DNA of 64,000 nucleotides from Anaerococcus provencensis (GTDB lineage: Bacteria; Bacillota; Clostridia; Tissierellales; Peptoniphilaceae): contig NZ_HG003685.1 in assembly GCF_000312365.2 (NCBI RefSeq), forward strand, positions 102,502 through 166,501, given 5' to 3'. Each line of letters begins with the position of its first letter. The stretch's first letter is position 1. Made by a program: the position numbers and the translations under genes. The notes beneath the pieces are model-generated. The model did not search any database, was not told the DNA's origin, and saw nothing but the letters and a program-made list of their open reading frames with translations. Positions 9,218 to 18,043 of this stretch are shown one piece after another.

Positions 9218-9845
9218 AATCATGGATCAAATCATCCCCTGCAATAAATTCTATGTCTAAGTCATTTCCTATATTTTGGCAAGTGATAATCTTAAATCCT
9301 CTAACTTTACTAGTGTTATCATAGCATATATCGTTATTAATTATTTCTCCAAAAGGATAAATACTTGTGATTCCGCTATTATTTTCAATTTGCACTGCTT
9401 TTGAAATAAGGAAATTAATTTGATCTTCCATAAGATTTTCATCAAGCACATCATAAAAATCATTTATCCTTACAATAAACTTATCGTCTAGAAGTAGAAG
9501 CTTTATATCTTTTGCCAAATAAAAAGATTGGAAAACTAGTTTAAATATGATAAAAGCTGTATTATATGTAAGATTTCTCATCCTATTTGCCTTATCCAAA
9601 TGTAGGATTACGGCAGATTTTTGGAACTTGCCTTTGACAGTGTGAATTATATTGTCTCTTTTTTCTTCGATAGATAAGATTTCAAGCCCGGATATATTTC
9701 CCCTATCTTTTATGAAATGGTCACTTGAAGGCATAAAAATAGTGCGGTCGAGTATCACTTGTGTATTGTCACCGTTAGATCTTCTAGATACTATATTTGC
9801 CTTTATATCGGTTATTTCTGGATAATTTAGGTATAATTTTTGCAT
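9216..9845 (-). CDS. Degenerate AlaX-like (alanyl-tRNA editing) protein
   Basis: 209 residues without an obvious close family. The layout follows the trans-editing protein AlaX and the editing domain of AlaRS. It opens with 'KLYLNYPEITDIKANIV', then 'VILDRTIFMPSSDHFIKDRG' (family: vvLDrTaFyPegGGQpsDrG), 'ILSIEEKRDNIIHTV' (family: V.dV....g.ivHvv) and 'RMRNLTYNTAFIIFKLVF' (family: R...M..HTAqHiLsa.f). The zinc-binding histidines of the HTAxH motif are replaced (NTAFI), and the later CxxxH pair is not seen; a lone Cys is in 'IITCQNIGND'. It is therefore probably not an active deacylase of the known type; it may bind tRNA or have another role. Transcribed divergently from comEC. Homology judged by eye. 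Confidence 0.55.
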   Translation of the reverse strand: MQKLYLNYPEITDIKANIVSRRSNGDNTQVILDRTIFMPSSDHFIKDRGNISGLEILSIEEKRDNIIHTVKGKFQKSAVILHLDKANRMRNLTYNTAFIIFKLVFQSFYLAKDIKLLLLDDKFIVRINDFYDVLDENLMEDQINFLISKAVQIENNSGITSIYPFGEIINNDICYDNTSKVRGFKIITCQNIGNDLDIEFIAGDDLIHD

Positions 9846-9911
9846 TACTTACCTTCCTTTAGTCTAAAACTATAGATTGTACTTATGATATAATATACCC
9901 GAGGTTAGCCT

Positions 9912-12086
9912 ATGAGAAAGAAAATTTTTTATTGCTTGCTGTGGGTGATGGCAGGCATAGGATTATTCATAAATTTTGAGAGCTTGGCTTTTATAAAAGT
10001 AATGATTATTTGTGGGATTTTTGCTGGGATTTTATGCCTATTTGACAAGAAATATATTATAATTCCCTTGGGAATTTTGCTAGGATTTTCCCTTAGCTTT
10101 TTTAATTTTAAGACTTACAAGCTAAAAGATTATAAAGAAATAGAGGCACAAATTACCATCTTAGAAAAGAGAAAGACGGCTGATAATTTTAGGTATTTTG
10201 TAAGGGCCAAGGCTAGTGGTATAGATGAAAAGTCAGTCTTATTTTCTGAAGAAGACTTGGATATTGGAGAGGTTCTCCTAGTTGATGCCGATATTTCTAT
10301 ACCAGATAAAAACACCAATCCCAATCTTTTTTCTTATAGGCATTATCTGATTTCAAAAAGTATAGGAAGTCAGCTAGAGATAAAGAAAGTTTATCAGTCT
10401 TCTAATAGCAAGAGCCTTTTCCTAAAGGCAAGGAATAAGTTTTATAAATATATACACTCAATTTTTGAGGGGAACTTATCAAAAACTGCATCAGACTTTA
10501 TAATTTCCGTTATCCTAGGGGAGAATCTAATAGAAAATAACGACATTAAAGATTTGGGTCTTGTACATATACTTGCTGTTTCGGGTCTTCACATAGATTT
10601 ACTTTTGGGATTTATCTTGTTTATTTTTGGGAAATTTAATTACAAGTACGGCTATGGCATAGCCCTAGGTCTATGTCTTTTTTATGGTTATTTGATAGGA
10701 TTTCCTTTTTCTGTAATTAGGGTTTTGATAATAAATTTAATTGGTTTTCTAGCATTTCTATTTGCTATGCCAGAAGATAAGATAAAATCATTACTAATAG
10801 CAGCTATGCTAATCCTATTAGCAAATCCATTTGCTCTACTAAATTCAGGCTTTGTTTTGTCATTTGTGGCGACAAGTGCAGTTTATTTAATCTACCCAAA
10901 AATAAAAAGAAGATTTACAAAGAATTCAATAACAGAAAATTTCGCCTTTACAGGATCAATTCAATTAGGACTTTTGCCATTTACTATATTTTACTATGGG
11001 AAGATAAATCTATTATCTATACTTGCAAACTTTTTGGTAGTGCCAATATTTACCATAGCTATGTATCTAGCCTTTGGACTAGTAGTTTTCTACCCAGTAT
11101 TTAGCTTTATATTAAGTCCGTTTTTTAAGGTCTTGGACTTTTTATTAGTTACTATCATAAATATTGTTAAGTTTTTAAATAGCTTTAGGCTCTTTAATAT
11201 CAAATTTGCTCATCCAAGTATTTTTGTAGCCATATATTTATTTACCTTAATATTGGTCATATTTTATTTGAAAAGAACTAATAAAAAATTGGTCAGGATT
11301 TTTTATGGCTTAAATCTCCTTGTGGTTTTAGCAAGCCTTTCTTATGATTATTTAAATCCAGAAGTTAGTTTTACTATGATTGACATAGGTCAAGGAGATG
11401 CATTTTTGCTAAGTGATAGGGGAGAATACTATTTATTTGATGTAGGTGGGCCAAAGTATGATAATTATGATTCAGGAGAGAGGATACTTATTCCTTACCT
11501 AAATTCCTTGGGAATAAGAAATATTAAGGCTGTATTTATCTCCCACGAAGATGGTGACCATGCGGGAAACATAGATGGAATAGTAAATAATTTCAATGTG
11601 GAAAATATCCTTACTTCCAAATTAAATACGAATTCTCTAGTAACTTACAATCCTAAAATTATAAAAAAAGATGACAGAATAAATATTCCTCATGGGTCTA
11701 TTACTTGTGTCTTTGATGGAGTAGAAGGCGAAGAAAACGCTGAATCTGTTGGCTATATTATAGATATTAAGGGTATTAAAATCCTCACTTTAGGAGATTT
11801 ACCAAGTGAATATGAAGATAGTCTTGATATAACGGCAGATGTATTAAAAGTTTCCCACCACGGGTCAAGAACTTCTACTTCAAGGGATTTTGTAGAAAAA
11901 GTAGATCCACAAATTGCCCTTATATCCGCAGGTAGAAACAACAAATATGGTCACCCGACAAGGGAAGTTATAGAAAATTTGGATGGTGTTAAGATATATA
12001 ATAGTCAAAATAATGGTATGGTAAAGATAAATTTCAAAAAACAAGTTAGTGTAGAAAGCTATGTAAAAGGTGGTTATTTTAGATGA
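9912..12086 (+). CDS. comEC: ComEC/Rec2 DNA uptake channel
   Basis: 724-residue polytopic membrane protein that forms the channel for single-stranded DNA entry during natural transformation. Three domains are visible. First, N-terminal helices and a soluble OB-like domain (about residues 60-160). Second, the ComEC core with the hallmark 'LVHILAVSGLHIDLLLGF' and many transmembrane helices (about 190-460). Third, a C-terminal metallo-beta-lactamase-like domain beginning 'TMIDIGQGDAFLLSDRGEYY', with 'SHEDGDHAGNIDGI' (HxDxDH) and 'LKVSHHGSRTSTS'. The metal-binding residues are intact, so the nuclease-like domain looks functional. Ribosome binding site GAGGT, 6 bases from ATG. It overlaps holA by 4 bases. 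comEA is not adjacent. Confidence 0.93.
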   Translation: MRKKIFYCLLWVMAGIGLFINFESLAFIKVMIICGIFAGILCLFDKKYIIIPLGILLGFSLSFFNFKTYKLKDYKEIEAQITILEKRKTADNFRYFVRAKASGIDEKSVLFSEEDLDIGEVLLVDADISIPDKNTNPNLFSYRHYLISKSIGSQLEIKKVYQSSNSKSLFLKARNKFYKYIHSIFEGNLSKTASDFIISVILGENLIENNDIKDLGLVHILAVSGLHIDLLLGFILFIFGKFNYKYGYGIALGLCLFYGYLIGFPFSVIRVLIINLIGFLAFLFAMPEDKIKSLLIAAMLILLANPFALLNSGFVLSFVATSAVYLIYPKIKRRFTKNSITENFAFTGSIQLGLLPFTIFYYGKINLLSILANFLVVPIFTIAMYLAFGLVVFYPVFSFILSPFFKVLDFLLVTIINIVKFLNSFRLFNIKFAHPSIFVAIYLFTLILVIFYLKRTNKKLVRIFYGLNLLVVLASLSYDYLNPEVSFTMIDIGQGDAFLLSDRGEYYLFDVGGPKYDNYDSGERILIPYLNSLGIRNIKAVFISHEDGDHAGNIDGIVNNFNVENILTSKLNTNSLVTYNPKIIKKDDRINIPHGSITCVFDGVEGEENAESVGYIIDIKGIKILTLGDLPSEYEDSLDITADVLKVSHHGSRTSTSRDFVEKVDPQIALISAGRNNKYGHPTREVIENLDGVKIYNSQNNGMVKINFKKQVSVESYVKGGYFR

Positions 12087-13096
12087 ATTACAAAGAATTT
12101 ATGGAAAATTTGATAGAAGATAAGGCAAAAGGAATCTACTTATTTGATTCTAAGGAAGATTATCTAAATACAACCATAATCGATCTTGCAAAGGAAAAAG
12201 TCTCCTTTGCTGACTTTAACCTAGTAGAACTAAAGGGAAATGTTGATGTTGAGGCAATGAAAAATGCCTATGAGACATATCCAGTTATGGAAGATAGGAA
12301 ATATATCATATGGAAAGATATAGATTTATCCAAAAATTCCCTCAAAGAATACGAAGACTTGCTTACAAATTTGACGGGTGATATAAAAAACTTCCCAGAA
12401 TACACGACATTTCTTATCTTTTCTGATTCTAGTCCCTTTAAGGGGAAATTTTACAAGGAAGTCAAAAAGCATGGCAATATTGTAAATATTGATAGGTTAA
12501 ATAAAAGTGAGCTTGAAACTTTTATAGGAAAGAGATTTGTCAAAGCTGGTAAGAAAATTAAGAAATCAATGCTTGCAGAGATTGTCCAAAGATTTTCCTA
12601 CCTAGATAGGGACAGTGACCTTGATTTATTTGATATAGTAAATACAGTCGATAAAATCATAGCAAGTTCTGAAGATGAGATTGTAAAAGAAAAAGATGTC
12701 TACGACCAATTAGATCAGATTTTAAATATTAATATATTTAACTTAACTGATGCTATATCAAAAAAAGATTTGAAACTAGCTTCTACCACTTATCTAAATA
12801 TGGTAAAAAGGGATGAAGATTTGTTTATGATCTTTCATATGATTATTAGGCAGTTTAGAAATATTATTGGAATAAAGACTTTGCTTTCTAATAACAAAAA
12901 TGACGCTTATATTATGAAAAATATAGGCATAAGTCCATATGAACTTAGGAAGGTTAAGGGATTTATAAATAATTTCACCTATGAAGAGCTTTTTGACATC
13001 CACTCTAGGCTTTTTGATATGGAAGTTCGTCAAAAATCTACAGATTTTGATATGAAAATAGAATTATTACTTCTTATACAGAAGATTTGCAAATAA
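12083..13096 (+). CDS. holA: DNA polymerase III delta subunit
   Basis: 337-residue clamp-loader subunit delta, which opens the beta clamp. The N-terminal region 'KEDYLNTTIIDLAKE' corresponds to the degenerate ATPase fold, 'TTFLIFSDSSPFKGKFYKEV' to the central AAA+ part. The C-terminal helical collar contains 'DQILNINIFNLTDAISKKDL' and 'LFMIFHMIIRQFRNIIGIKT', both typical of HolA. It overlaps comEC by 4 bases (ATGA). The comEC-holA-rpsT order, with rpsT on the opposite strand, is common in Firmicutes. Confidence 0.92.
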   Translation: MNYKEFMENLIEDKAKGIYLFDSKEDYLNTTIIDLAKEKVSFADFNLVELKGNVDVEAMKNAYETYPVMEDRKYIIWKDIDLSKNSLKEYEDLLTNLTGDIKNFPEYTTFLIFSDSSPFKGKFYKEVKKHGNIVNIDRLNKSELETFIGKRFVKAGKKIKKSMLAEIVQRFSYLDRDSDLDLFDIVNTVDKIIASSEDEIVKEKDVYDQLDQILNINIFNLTDAISKKDLKLASTTYLNMVKRDEDLFMIFHMIIRQFRNIIGIKTLLSNNKNDAYIMKNIGISPYELRKVKGFINNFTYEELFDIHSRLFDMEVRQKSTDFDMKIELLLLIQKICK

Positions 13097-13099
13097 AAA

Positions 13100-13152
13100 A
13101 TGAGTAATTATCAGTAGTCATATGTGAGGATCCATTACTGATAATTACTCAT
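13100..13152. terminator. Shared hairpin between holA and rpsT
   Basis: Perfect 17-bp inverted repeat (ATGAGTAATTATCAGTA at 13100-13116, its complement at 13136-13152) with a 19-base loop. On the minus strand it is followed by TTTTTTATTT, so it is a good terminator for rpsT. On the plus strand the tail is only ATTATTATT, so termination of holA is weaker. Confidence 0.85.
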
Positions 13153-13156
13153 ATTA

Positions 13157-13420
13157 TTATTGAGCGTTATTTAGTGCTCTTTGAAGTCTAGATGTTGTTC
13201 TAGCCACTTTATTTTTGTGGAATATATTTTTAGCTTCTGCTTGTTTCATTCTTTTGTCAACGTGCATGAAAATTTCGCGAGCTTTGTCTACATCTCCAGC
13301 TTCAATTGCTTCATCAAATTTTCTGATGTAAGTTTTAACTTCAGATTTGCGAGCTTTGTTTTTAAGAGTATCTCTTTTTGTTGTTTCAATTCTCTTTTGA
13401 GCTGATTTAATATTAGCCAT
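13157..13420 (-). CDS. rpsT: 30S ribosomal protein S20
   Basis: 87-residue, strongly basic small-subunit protein that binds 16S rRNA early in assembly. It begins MANIKSAQKRIETTKRDTLK, the family hallmark, and ends in the 'KVARTTSRLQRALNNAQ' helix. Ribosome binding site GAGGG upstream of the ATG. It has its own promoter and a strong terminator. Confidence 0.97.
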   Translation of the reverse strand: MANIKSAQKRIETTKRDTLKNKARKSEVKTYIRKFDEAIEAGDVDKAREIFMHVDKRMKQAEAKNIFHKNKVARTTSRLQRALNNAQ

Positions 13421-13464
13421 TATTTCACCCTCTTTCTTTTCTACTATTTTTGCTTGACTGGTTT

Positions 13465-13493
13465 ATTCTACCATAAACAAACGAAACTTACAA
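13465..13493 (-). promoter_or_regulatory. rpsT promoter
   Basis: On the minus strand: TTGTAA (13488-13493), a 17-base spacer, TAGAAT (13465-13470). This is close to the sigma-A consensus and lies 45 bases upstream of the rpsT start. Confidence 0.7.
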
Positions 13494-13520
13494 GTTATCT
13501 GGATTTTTTTGTCTAGATTT

Positions 13521-13548
13521 TTGTAGTTTTGCAAATATAGTTTATAAT
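13521..13548 (+). promoter_or_regulatory. lepB-lepA promoter
   Basis: TTGTAG (13521-13526), a 16-base spacer, TATAAT (13543-13548), 26 bases upstream of the lepB ATG. Confidence 0.65.
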
Positions 13549-13574
13549 ATAATAAGAAATGAGAGGAATATATA

Positions 13575-14189
13575 ATGACTGAAGAAAAAATCTATGTCCC
13601 AAATGATGGTGGGAACAATAATAATGACAAAAAAGAAAATTTAACAGACATAATATTAGATTGGGTGAAGACCATAGCTGTAGCCCTCTTGATAGCAACT
13701 GTTATAAAGATGTTCTTGGTTGATGCTACTAAGGTGTCCGGCTTTTCTATGCAAAATACCCTCTACCATGATGATATGCTCTTGGTAGATAAGATTGGAC
13801 CTCGTTTTAACGATTACCATAGGGGAAATATTGTAATCCTAAAGGCTCCTGATGATCTTAATAAACTTTATGTTAAAAGAGTTATTGGTGTGCCTGGGGA
13901 TACTATAGAACTTAAGGACGAGAAAGTTTATCTAAATGGAAATGAACTTGACGAAACATATACTTCTGTTGACTACACTTTGCCAGAGGCTGATGGAACT
14001 TTTTGGACACTCGGCGAAGATGAGTATTTTGTAATGGGAGATAATAGGGAAGAAGGAGCTAGCAATGATTCTAGAAACTTTGGACCTGTTATGAAAAAGG
14101 ATATAGTAGGCCATGCATTTTTGAGATTTTATCCTTTTGATGACTTTGGTAAAATAGATAATAACCCATATGGAAATGAGACTAAGTAG
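13575..14189 (+). CDS. lepB: Signal peptidase I
   Basis: 204-residue type I signal peptidase that cleaves signal peptides from exported proteins on the outer face of the membrane. One transmembrane anchor (about residues 32-50, 'TIAVALLIATVIKMFLV') precedes the catalytic domain. The catalytic serine is in 'VSGFSMQNTLYHDD' and the general-base lysine is in 'LYVKRVIGVPGDTIEL'. The late 'YFVMGDNREEGASNDSRNFG' box is the conserved box E. The N-terminal cytoplasmic stretch is rich in Asn and Lys. Ribosome binding site AGAGGA 7 bases upstream. The lepA ATG follows the stop with no gap. Confidence 0.95.
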   Translation: MTEEKIYVPNDGGNNNNDKKENLTDIILDWVKTIAVALLIATVIKMFLVDATKVSGFSMQNTLYHDDMLLVDKIGPRFNDYHRGNIVILKAPDDLNKLYVKRVIGVPGDTIELKDEKVYLNGNELDETYTSVDYTLPEADGTFWTLGEDEYFVMGDNREEGASNDSRNFGPVMKKDIVGHAFLRFYPFDDFGKIDNNPYGNETK

Positions 14190-16007
14190 ATGACAAAGAG
14201 AAAAGAAAATATAAGGAATTTCTCCATCATAGCTCACATAGACCATGGTAAATCCACCCTTGCTGATAGGCTGATTGAAAAATCAGAACACATATCACAA
14301 AGGGATATGACCAACCAAATGCTAGATGACATGGATTTAGAACGTGAGCGTGGTATAACAATTAAGCTTAAGTCAATTAAGATTCACTATAAGGCTAATG
14401 ATGGTAATATTTATGATTTAAACTTAATAGACACCCCAGGCCATGTGGACTTTAATTACGAAGTTTCAAGATCACTTAAGGCTTGTGAAGGTGCGATTCT
14501 TGTAGTAGATGCTAGCCAAGGGGTAGAGGCACAAACCCTAGCCAATACCTACCTTGCCTTAGAACAAGATTTGGAAATATTGCCGGTACTAAACAAAATT
14601 GATCTACCTTCTGCTAGAGCTGATGAAATAAAAGCAGAAATTGAAAGCCAGATTGGTCTAGATACTGAGGGCATACCCCTAGTTTCTGCAAAGACAGGCT
14701 TAAATATAGAAGATGTTTTGGAAGACATAGTGACAAATGTCCCAGCTCCAGAAGACCACGATGATAAGCCACTAAAGGCTCTAATCTTTGATTCTTATTA
14801 CGATTCCTACCGTGGAGTAATATGCTATGTCAGAGTTTTTGAAGGAGTGGTAAAACCTGGTGATGAGATAAAGATGATGAATACTGGTAAGACCTACGAA
14901 GTAAATACAGTAGGATATACCATGAAAAATCGTATAGAAACTAAGGAACTAAGGTCTGGTGATGTAGGTTTTATAGAAGCTTCTATCAAGGAAGTAAAAG
15001 ATGCTAGAGTTGGTGATACCATAACCCTAGCAGATGATCCTACTGAAAAAGCTTTATCTGGCTATAAGGAAGTACTTCCTATGGTTTATTCTGGTATATA
15101 TCCGGCTGAGGGTGAAAGTTTTGATAAACTTCGCGATGCCCTAGAAAAGCTTCAAGTAAATGATGCGGCCCTAGTATTTGAGCAAGAAAACTCCCAAGCT
15201 CTTGGTGTAGGTTTGCGTTCAGGATTTTTGGGACTGCTCCACATGGACATCATAACTCAAAGGTTAGAGCGTGAATATGACCTAAATATCATAGCAACGG
15301 CACCATCAGTTATATATAGGATCAAAACCAAGGGCAATGATGAAGAGATAGAAATACAAAACCCGAATGACTTCCCAGATCCTGCTATAATTGACTATAT
15401 CAAAGAGCCAGTCACAAGGGCTGAAATTATAACTCCATCTGACTATATAGGCCAGGTTATGAATCTTGCCCAAAATAGGCGTGGGGAACTTATAGATATG
15501 ACCTATATTGACGAGACTAGGGTTTCCATCAAATACAAAATTCCACTAAACGAAGTAATATATAACTTCTTTGATAGTTTAAAATCTAGGACTCGTGGCT
15601 ATGCTTCCCTGGATTATGAGCTAATAGGATACAAGGAATCAGATCTAGTAAAACTAGAAATTCTAATCAACGATGAAGTGGTAGATGCCCTTTCAATCAT
15701 AGTTCACAGAGATAGCGCCTATACTAGGGGCCGTGGCATAGTTGAAAAGCTCAAAGATGAGATACCACGCCAACAATTTGCTATACCAATCCAAGCTGCT
15801 ATAGGTGGTAAGATTATTGCAAGGGAAACTGTAAAGGCTCTAAGAAAAGACGTTATTGCCAAGTGTTATGGGGGAGATATCTCCAGAAAGAAAAAGCTTC
15901 TTGAAAAACAAAAAGAAGGTAAAAAACGTATGCGTCAACTGGGCAGCGTAGCAGTCCCACAAGATGCCTTCCTTGCAGTACTTAAATATGACGACGACGA
16001 AAAATAA
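14190..16007 (+). CDS. lepA: Elongation factor 4 (LepA back-translocase)
   Basis: 605-residue translational GTPase of the EF-G fold. G1 is [10 protein letters not shown]3 is DTPGHVDF and G4 is NKIDLPSA. The LepA-specific C-terminal domain is visible ('[20 protein letters not shown]' followed by [15 protein letters not shown]). It remodels stalled ribosomes or aids ribosome biogenesis. The ATG directly follows the lepB stop (14189/14190), so translation is coupled. Only a weak AAAAAC/GTTTTT hairpin follows the stop. Confidence 0.96.
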   Translation: MTKRKENIRNFSIIAHIDHGKSTLADRLIEKSEHISQRDMTNQMLDDMDLERERGITIKLKSIKIHYKANDGNIYDLNLIDTPGHVDFNYEVSRSLKACEGAILVVDASQGVEAQTLANTYLALEQDLEILPVLNKIDLPSARADEIKAEIESQIGLDTEGIPLVSAKTGLNIEDVLEDIVTNVPAPEDHDDKPLKALIFDSYYDSYRGVICYVRVFEGVVKPGDEIKMMNTGKTYEVNTVGYTMKNRIETKELRSGDVGFIEASIKEVKDARVGDTITLADDPTEKALSGYKEVLPMVYSGIYPAEGESFDKLRDALEKLQVNDAALVFEQENSQALGVGLRSGFLGLLHMDIITQRLEREYDLNIIATAPSVIYRIKTKGNDEEIEIQNPNDFPDPAIIDYIKEPVTRAEIITPSDYIGQVMNLAQNRRGELIDMTYIDETRVSIKYKIPLNEVIYNFFDSLKSRTRGYASLDYELIGYKESDLVKLEILINDEVVDALSIIVHRDSAYTRGRGIVEKLKDEIPRQQFAIPIQAAIGGKIIARETVKALRKDVIAKCYGGDISRKKKLLEKQKEGKKRMRQLGSVAVPQDAFLAVLKYDDDEK

Positions 16008-16097
16008 AAAACTTTTAATAGCCGTTTTTTAATATTTATCTTTATTTTAGATTATGTTATAATAATAACAAAGATAGAAAGATAGGAGGATATAAAT

Positions 16098-17051
16098 ATG
16101 GAAATAAAAAATGTAACAATTGCTGGCGGTGGAGTATTAGGTGCACAAATTGCATATGCAGCAGCCTTTCATGGATTTAATGTGACCATTTGGGGTAGAA
16201 GTGAAGGTTCTATAGAAAGAGTAAAGCCAAGAATTGATAGTATTTACAATATGTATACTAAAGAATTGGCCATAGCTCCAACTTATATTGGAAGTGAAAA
16301 CCCTAATTACCCAAGGTCATTTTTTGCTGACAAGTCTGAGATAACAGAAGCAAGAATAGAAGAATTAAAGGCTAAAAATGAAGAAGTCTATGCCAATATG
16401 AAGTATTCCACAGACCTAGAAGAATCTGTAAAAGATTCTGATCTAGTAATAGAAGCTATTGCTGAGATTGTTGAAGAAAAGAAAGCTTTCTATGAAAAAA
16501 TGGCTCCATTCTTAAAAGATGATGCTATTATAGTTACAAATTCATCAACCCTATTGCCATCTACCTTTAGAGAATATACAGGTAGGGAAGACAAATTCCT
16601 AAGTCTACACTTTGCAAACAATATCCACAGACAAAACCTTGCTGAGGTCATGAGACATGATAGGACTAGTGATGAATCTTTTGAAGCAGTAGTACAATTT
16701 GCCAAAGACATTGGCATGTATCCTGCTATTATCAATAAAGAACAACCAGGTTATATTCTAAACTCAATCCTTGTTCCACTAATAAATGCAGGACTGAAAC
16801 TATATGGAGATGACATAGCAAGTCCAGAAGATATAGATATGGACTGGAAGATAGGAACAGGCTCTCCACGTGGACCATTTGAAATCATTGACATAGTAGG
16901 AATTACAACAGTAATTAACATCACAAGCGCAAACCCAGAAGCCAAGGATCAAAATTCTGCCCTTGGAAAAGCTGTTGCAAAACTAAAAGAAAGAGCTGAT
17001 AAGGGACTTAAGGGAATAGAAACAGGCGAAGGTTTCTACAAATATAAATAA
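16098..17051 (+). CDS. 3-hydroxyacyl-CoA dehydrogenase family protein
   Basis: 317-residue NAD-dependent dehydrogenase. The Rossmann motif is at the N-terminus (TIAGGGVLGAQIAYAAAFHG, GxGxxG-like), followed by the HCDH active-site region 'IVTNSSTLLPSTF...LSLHFANNIHRQNLAEV'. The His of 'SLHFAN' matches the catalytic histidine. The C-terminal helical domain is 'PGYILNSILVPLINAGLKL...GPFEIIDIVG'. It resembles 3-hydroxybutyryl-CoA dehydrogenase, but it is not in a thiolase/crotonase cluster and the region near residues 55-90 is longer than usual, so the substrate is uncertain. Strong AGGAGG ribosome binding site. Monocistronic, with its own promoter (TATAAT at 16058-16063) and terminator. Confidence 0.82.
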   Translation: MEIKNVTIAGGGVLGAQIAYAAAFHGFNVTIWGRSEGSIERVKPRIDSIYNMYTKELAIAPTYIGSENPNYPRSFFADKSEITEARIEELKAKNEEVYANMKYSTDLEESVKDSDLVIEAIAEIVEEKKAFYEKMAPFLKDDAIIVTNSSTLLPSTFREYTGREDKFLSLHFANNIHRQNLAEVMRHDRTSDESFEAVVQFAKDIGMYPAIINKEQPGYILNSILVPLINAGLKLYGDDIASPEDIDMDWKIGTGSPRGPFEIIDIVGITTVINITSANPEAKDQNSALGKAVAKLKERADKGLKGIETGEGFYKYK

Positions 17052-17064
17052 ATTATTGCATATT

Positions 17065-17090
17065 AAAAGTGGCCCAAGAGCCACTTTTTT
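17065..17090 (+). terminator. Terminator of the 3-hydroxyacyl-CoA dehydrogenase gene
   Basis: Stem AAAAGTGGC / GCCACTTTT with a 6-base loop ending in six T residues. The IS200 element begins 8 bases later. Confidence 0.85.
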
Positions 17091-17097
17091 ATATTGC

Positions 17098-17854
17098 TTC
17101 ACTTAAGTGAGTTGAGCGAACGAATGTGAGCGAAACAAAAAACCACCTGCTATGCAGGTGGAGGAATTAAGCTTTAGCTTCAAGACCAAAAAATTCTCAC
17201 TTGTAATATAATTGTGATAACCACATGCACAATAAAAACAAGGAGAATAAATTGGACAACAATAGTTTATCACATACAAAATGGAGATGTAAATATCATA
17301 TAGTATTTGCCCCTAAATTTAGAAGACAAGAAATATATGGGAAACTAAAAAAAGACATAGGTCAAATACTACGAGAACTATGTCAAAGAAAAGGAATAAA
17401 CATAATAGAAGCGGAGCAGTGCCCAGATCATGTCCATATGCTTATAGAAGTACCACCAAAATATAGTATCTCAGAAATAATGGGATATCTAAAAGGAAAA
17501 AGTTCACTAATAATATTTGATCGACACGCAAACTTAAAATATAAATATGGAAACAGACATTTCTGGTGTAGAGGTTATTACGTGGATACAGTAGGGCGAA
17601 ATGAGAAAATGATAAAAGAATATATACAAAATCAACTAAAAGAAGACTATTATGCGGATCAAATAAGTATCAAGGAATACTATGACCCGTTTACGGGAGA
17701 GTCAGTAAAAAGAAGCAATAAATAAACTGCTTAAGCAGAAGCTGAGAAAGTGGTGCATGTGGAGATAATACTCGGAGCCCCAATAGGGGCGTGCCGGTAT
17801 TCGCGCCTTCTAGGCGCTGTGGAAACTACCAGCTAAGCTGGTAGTTCTGATTGT
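17098..17854 (+). mobile_element. IS200-type insertion sequence, copy 1
   Basis: About 757 bases. The limits are set by comparison with the second copy at 46080-46837; flanks differ outside the shared block. There are no terminal inverted repeats, as expected for IS200/IS605. Subterminal hairpins are present: CCACCTGC-TAT-GCAGGTGG near the left end (17143-17161) and AACTACCAGCTAAGCTGGTAGTT near the right end (17824-17846), plus GCGCCTTCTAGGCGC. On the minus strand the left hairpin is followed by TTTTTTG and would terminate incoming antisense transcription. One gene (tnpA), no tnpB. Eight to ten substitutions or indels separate the copies, so both moved recently. Confidence 0.9.
17252..17725 (+). 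CDS. tnpA: IS200/IS605 transposase TnpA (Y1 HUH)
   Basis: Y1 transposase that moves single-stranded DNA and recognises the subterminal hairpins. The HUH metal site is 'PDHVHMLIEVPPK' and the nucleophile tyrosine is in the 'CRGYYVDTVGRNEKM' helix. The core 'WRCKYHIVFAPKFRRQEIYG' and 'FDRHANLKYKYGNRHFWCRG' are family hallmarks. The start is taken as TTG at 17252 (reads LDNNSLSHTKW), because AAGGAG lies 6 bases upstream. An in-frame ATG at 17225 gives 9 more residues without a ribosome binding site. About 157 residues, full length for IS200. Confidence 0.93.
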   Translation: MDNNSLSHTKWRCKYHIVFAPKFRRQEIYGKLKKDIGQILRELCQRKGINIIEAEQCPDHVHMLIEVPPKYSISEIMGYLKGKSSLIIFDRHANLKYKYGNRHFWCRGYYVDTVGRNEKMIKEYIQNQLKEDYYADQISIKEYYDPFTGESVKRSNK

Positions 17855-17859
17855 CTTTT

Positions 17860-17964
17860 TTATCCTTACAAGACATGAAAAGTTCACGATATTTTTCATA
17901 GTAATCTTAGAATTCTTCCTTGACTTTATTGTCATTTGCATTTATCAAAAGCCTAGAAAACATT
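17860..17964 (-). pseudogene. Possible short gene remnant next to IS200
   Basis: The minus strand reads MFSRLLINANDNKVKEEF, one TAA stop, then DYYEKYRELFMSCKDKK in a single frame, running up to the IS200 end. The amino-acid make-up looks coding. It has one in-frame stop and no ribosome binding site, and it overlaps the -35 of the mnmE promoter. It may be the eroded end of a gene displaced by the IS. Unidentified and low confidence. Confidence 0.25.
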
Positions 17965-17990
17965 GACATTTTAATATTTTCGCTTATAAT
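17963..17990 (+). promoter_or_regulatory. mnmE operon promoter
   Basis: TTGACA (17963-17968), a 16-base spacer, TATAAT (17985-17990): a perfect consensus pair. The leader then carries a small CCACG / CGTGG hairpin (18005-18023) before the AAGGAG ribosome binding site. Confidence 0.8.
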
Positions 17991-18043
17991 CTTTATGTTA
18001 CAAACCACGGGTCAAAGACGTGGATATACGAAAAGGAGAATAT

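Noticed and set aside
16008-16040. Terminator after lepA
   Set aside because: Only a 6-bp A/T stem (AAAAAC/GTTTTT) could be drawn; too weak to call.
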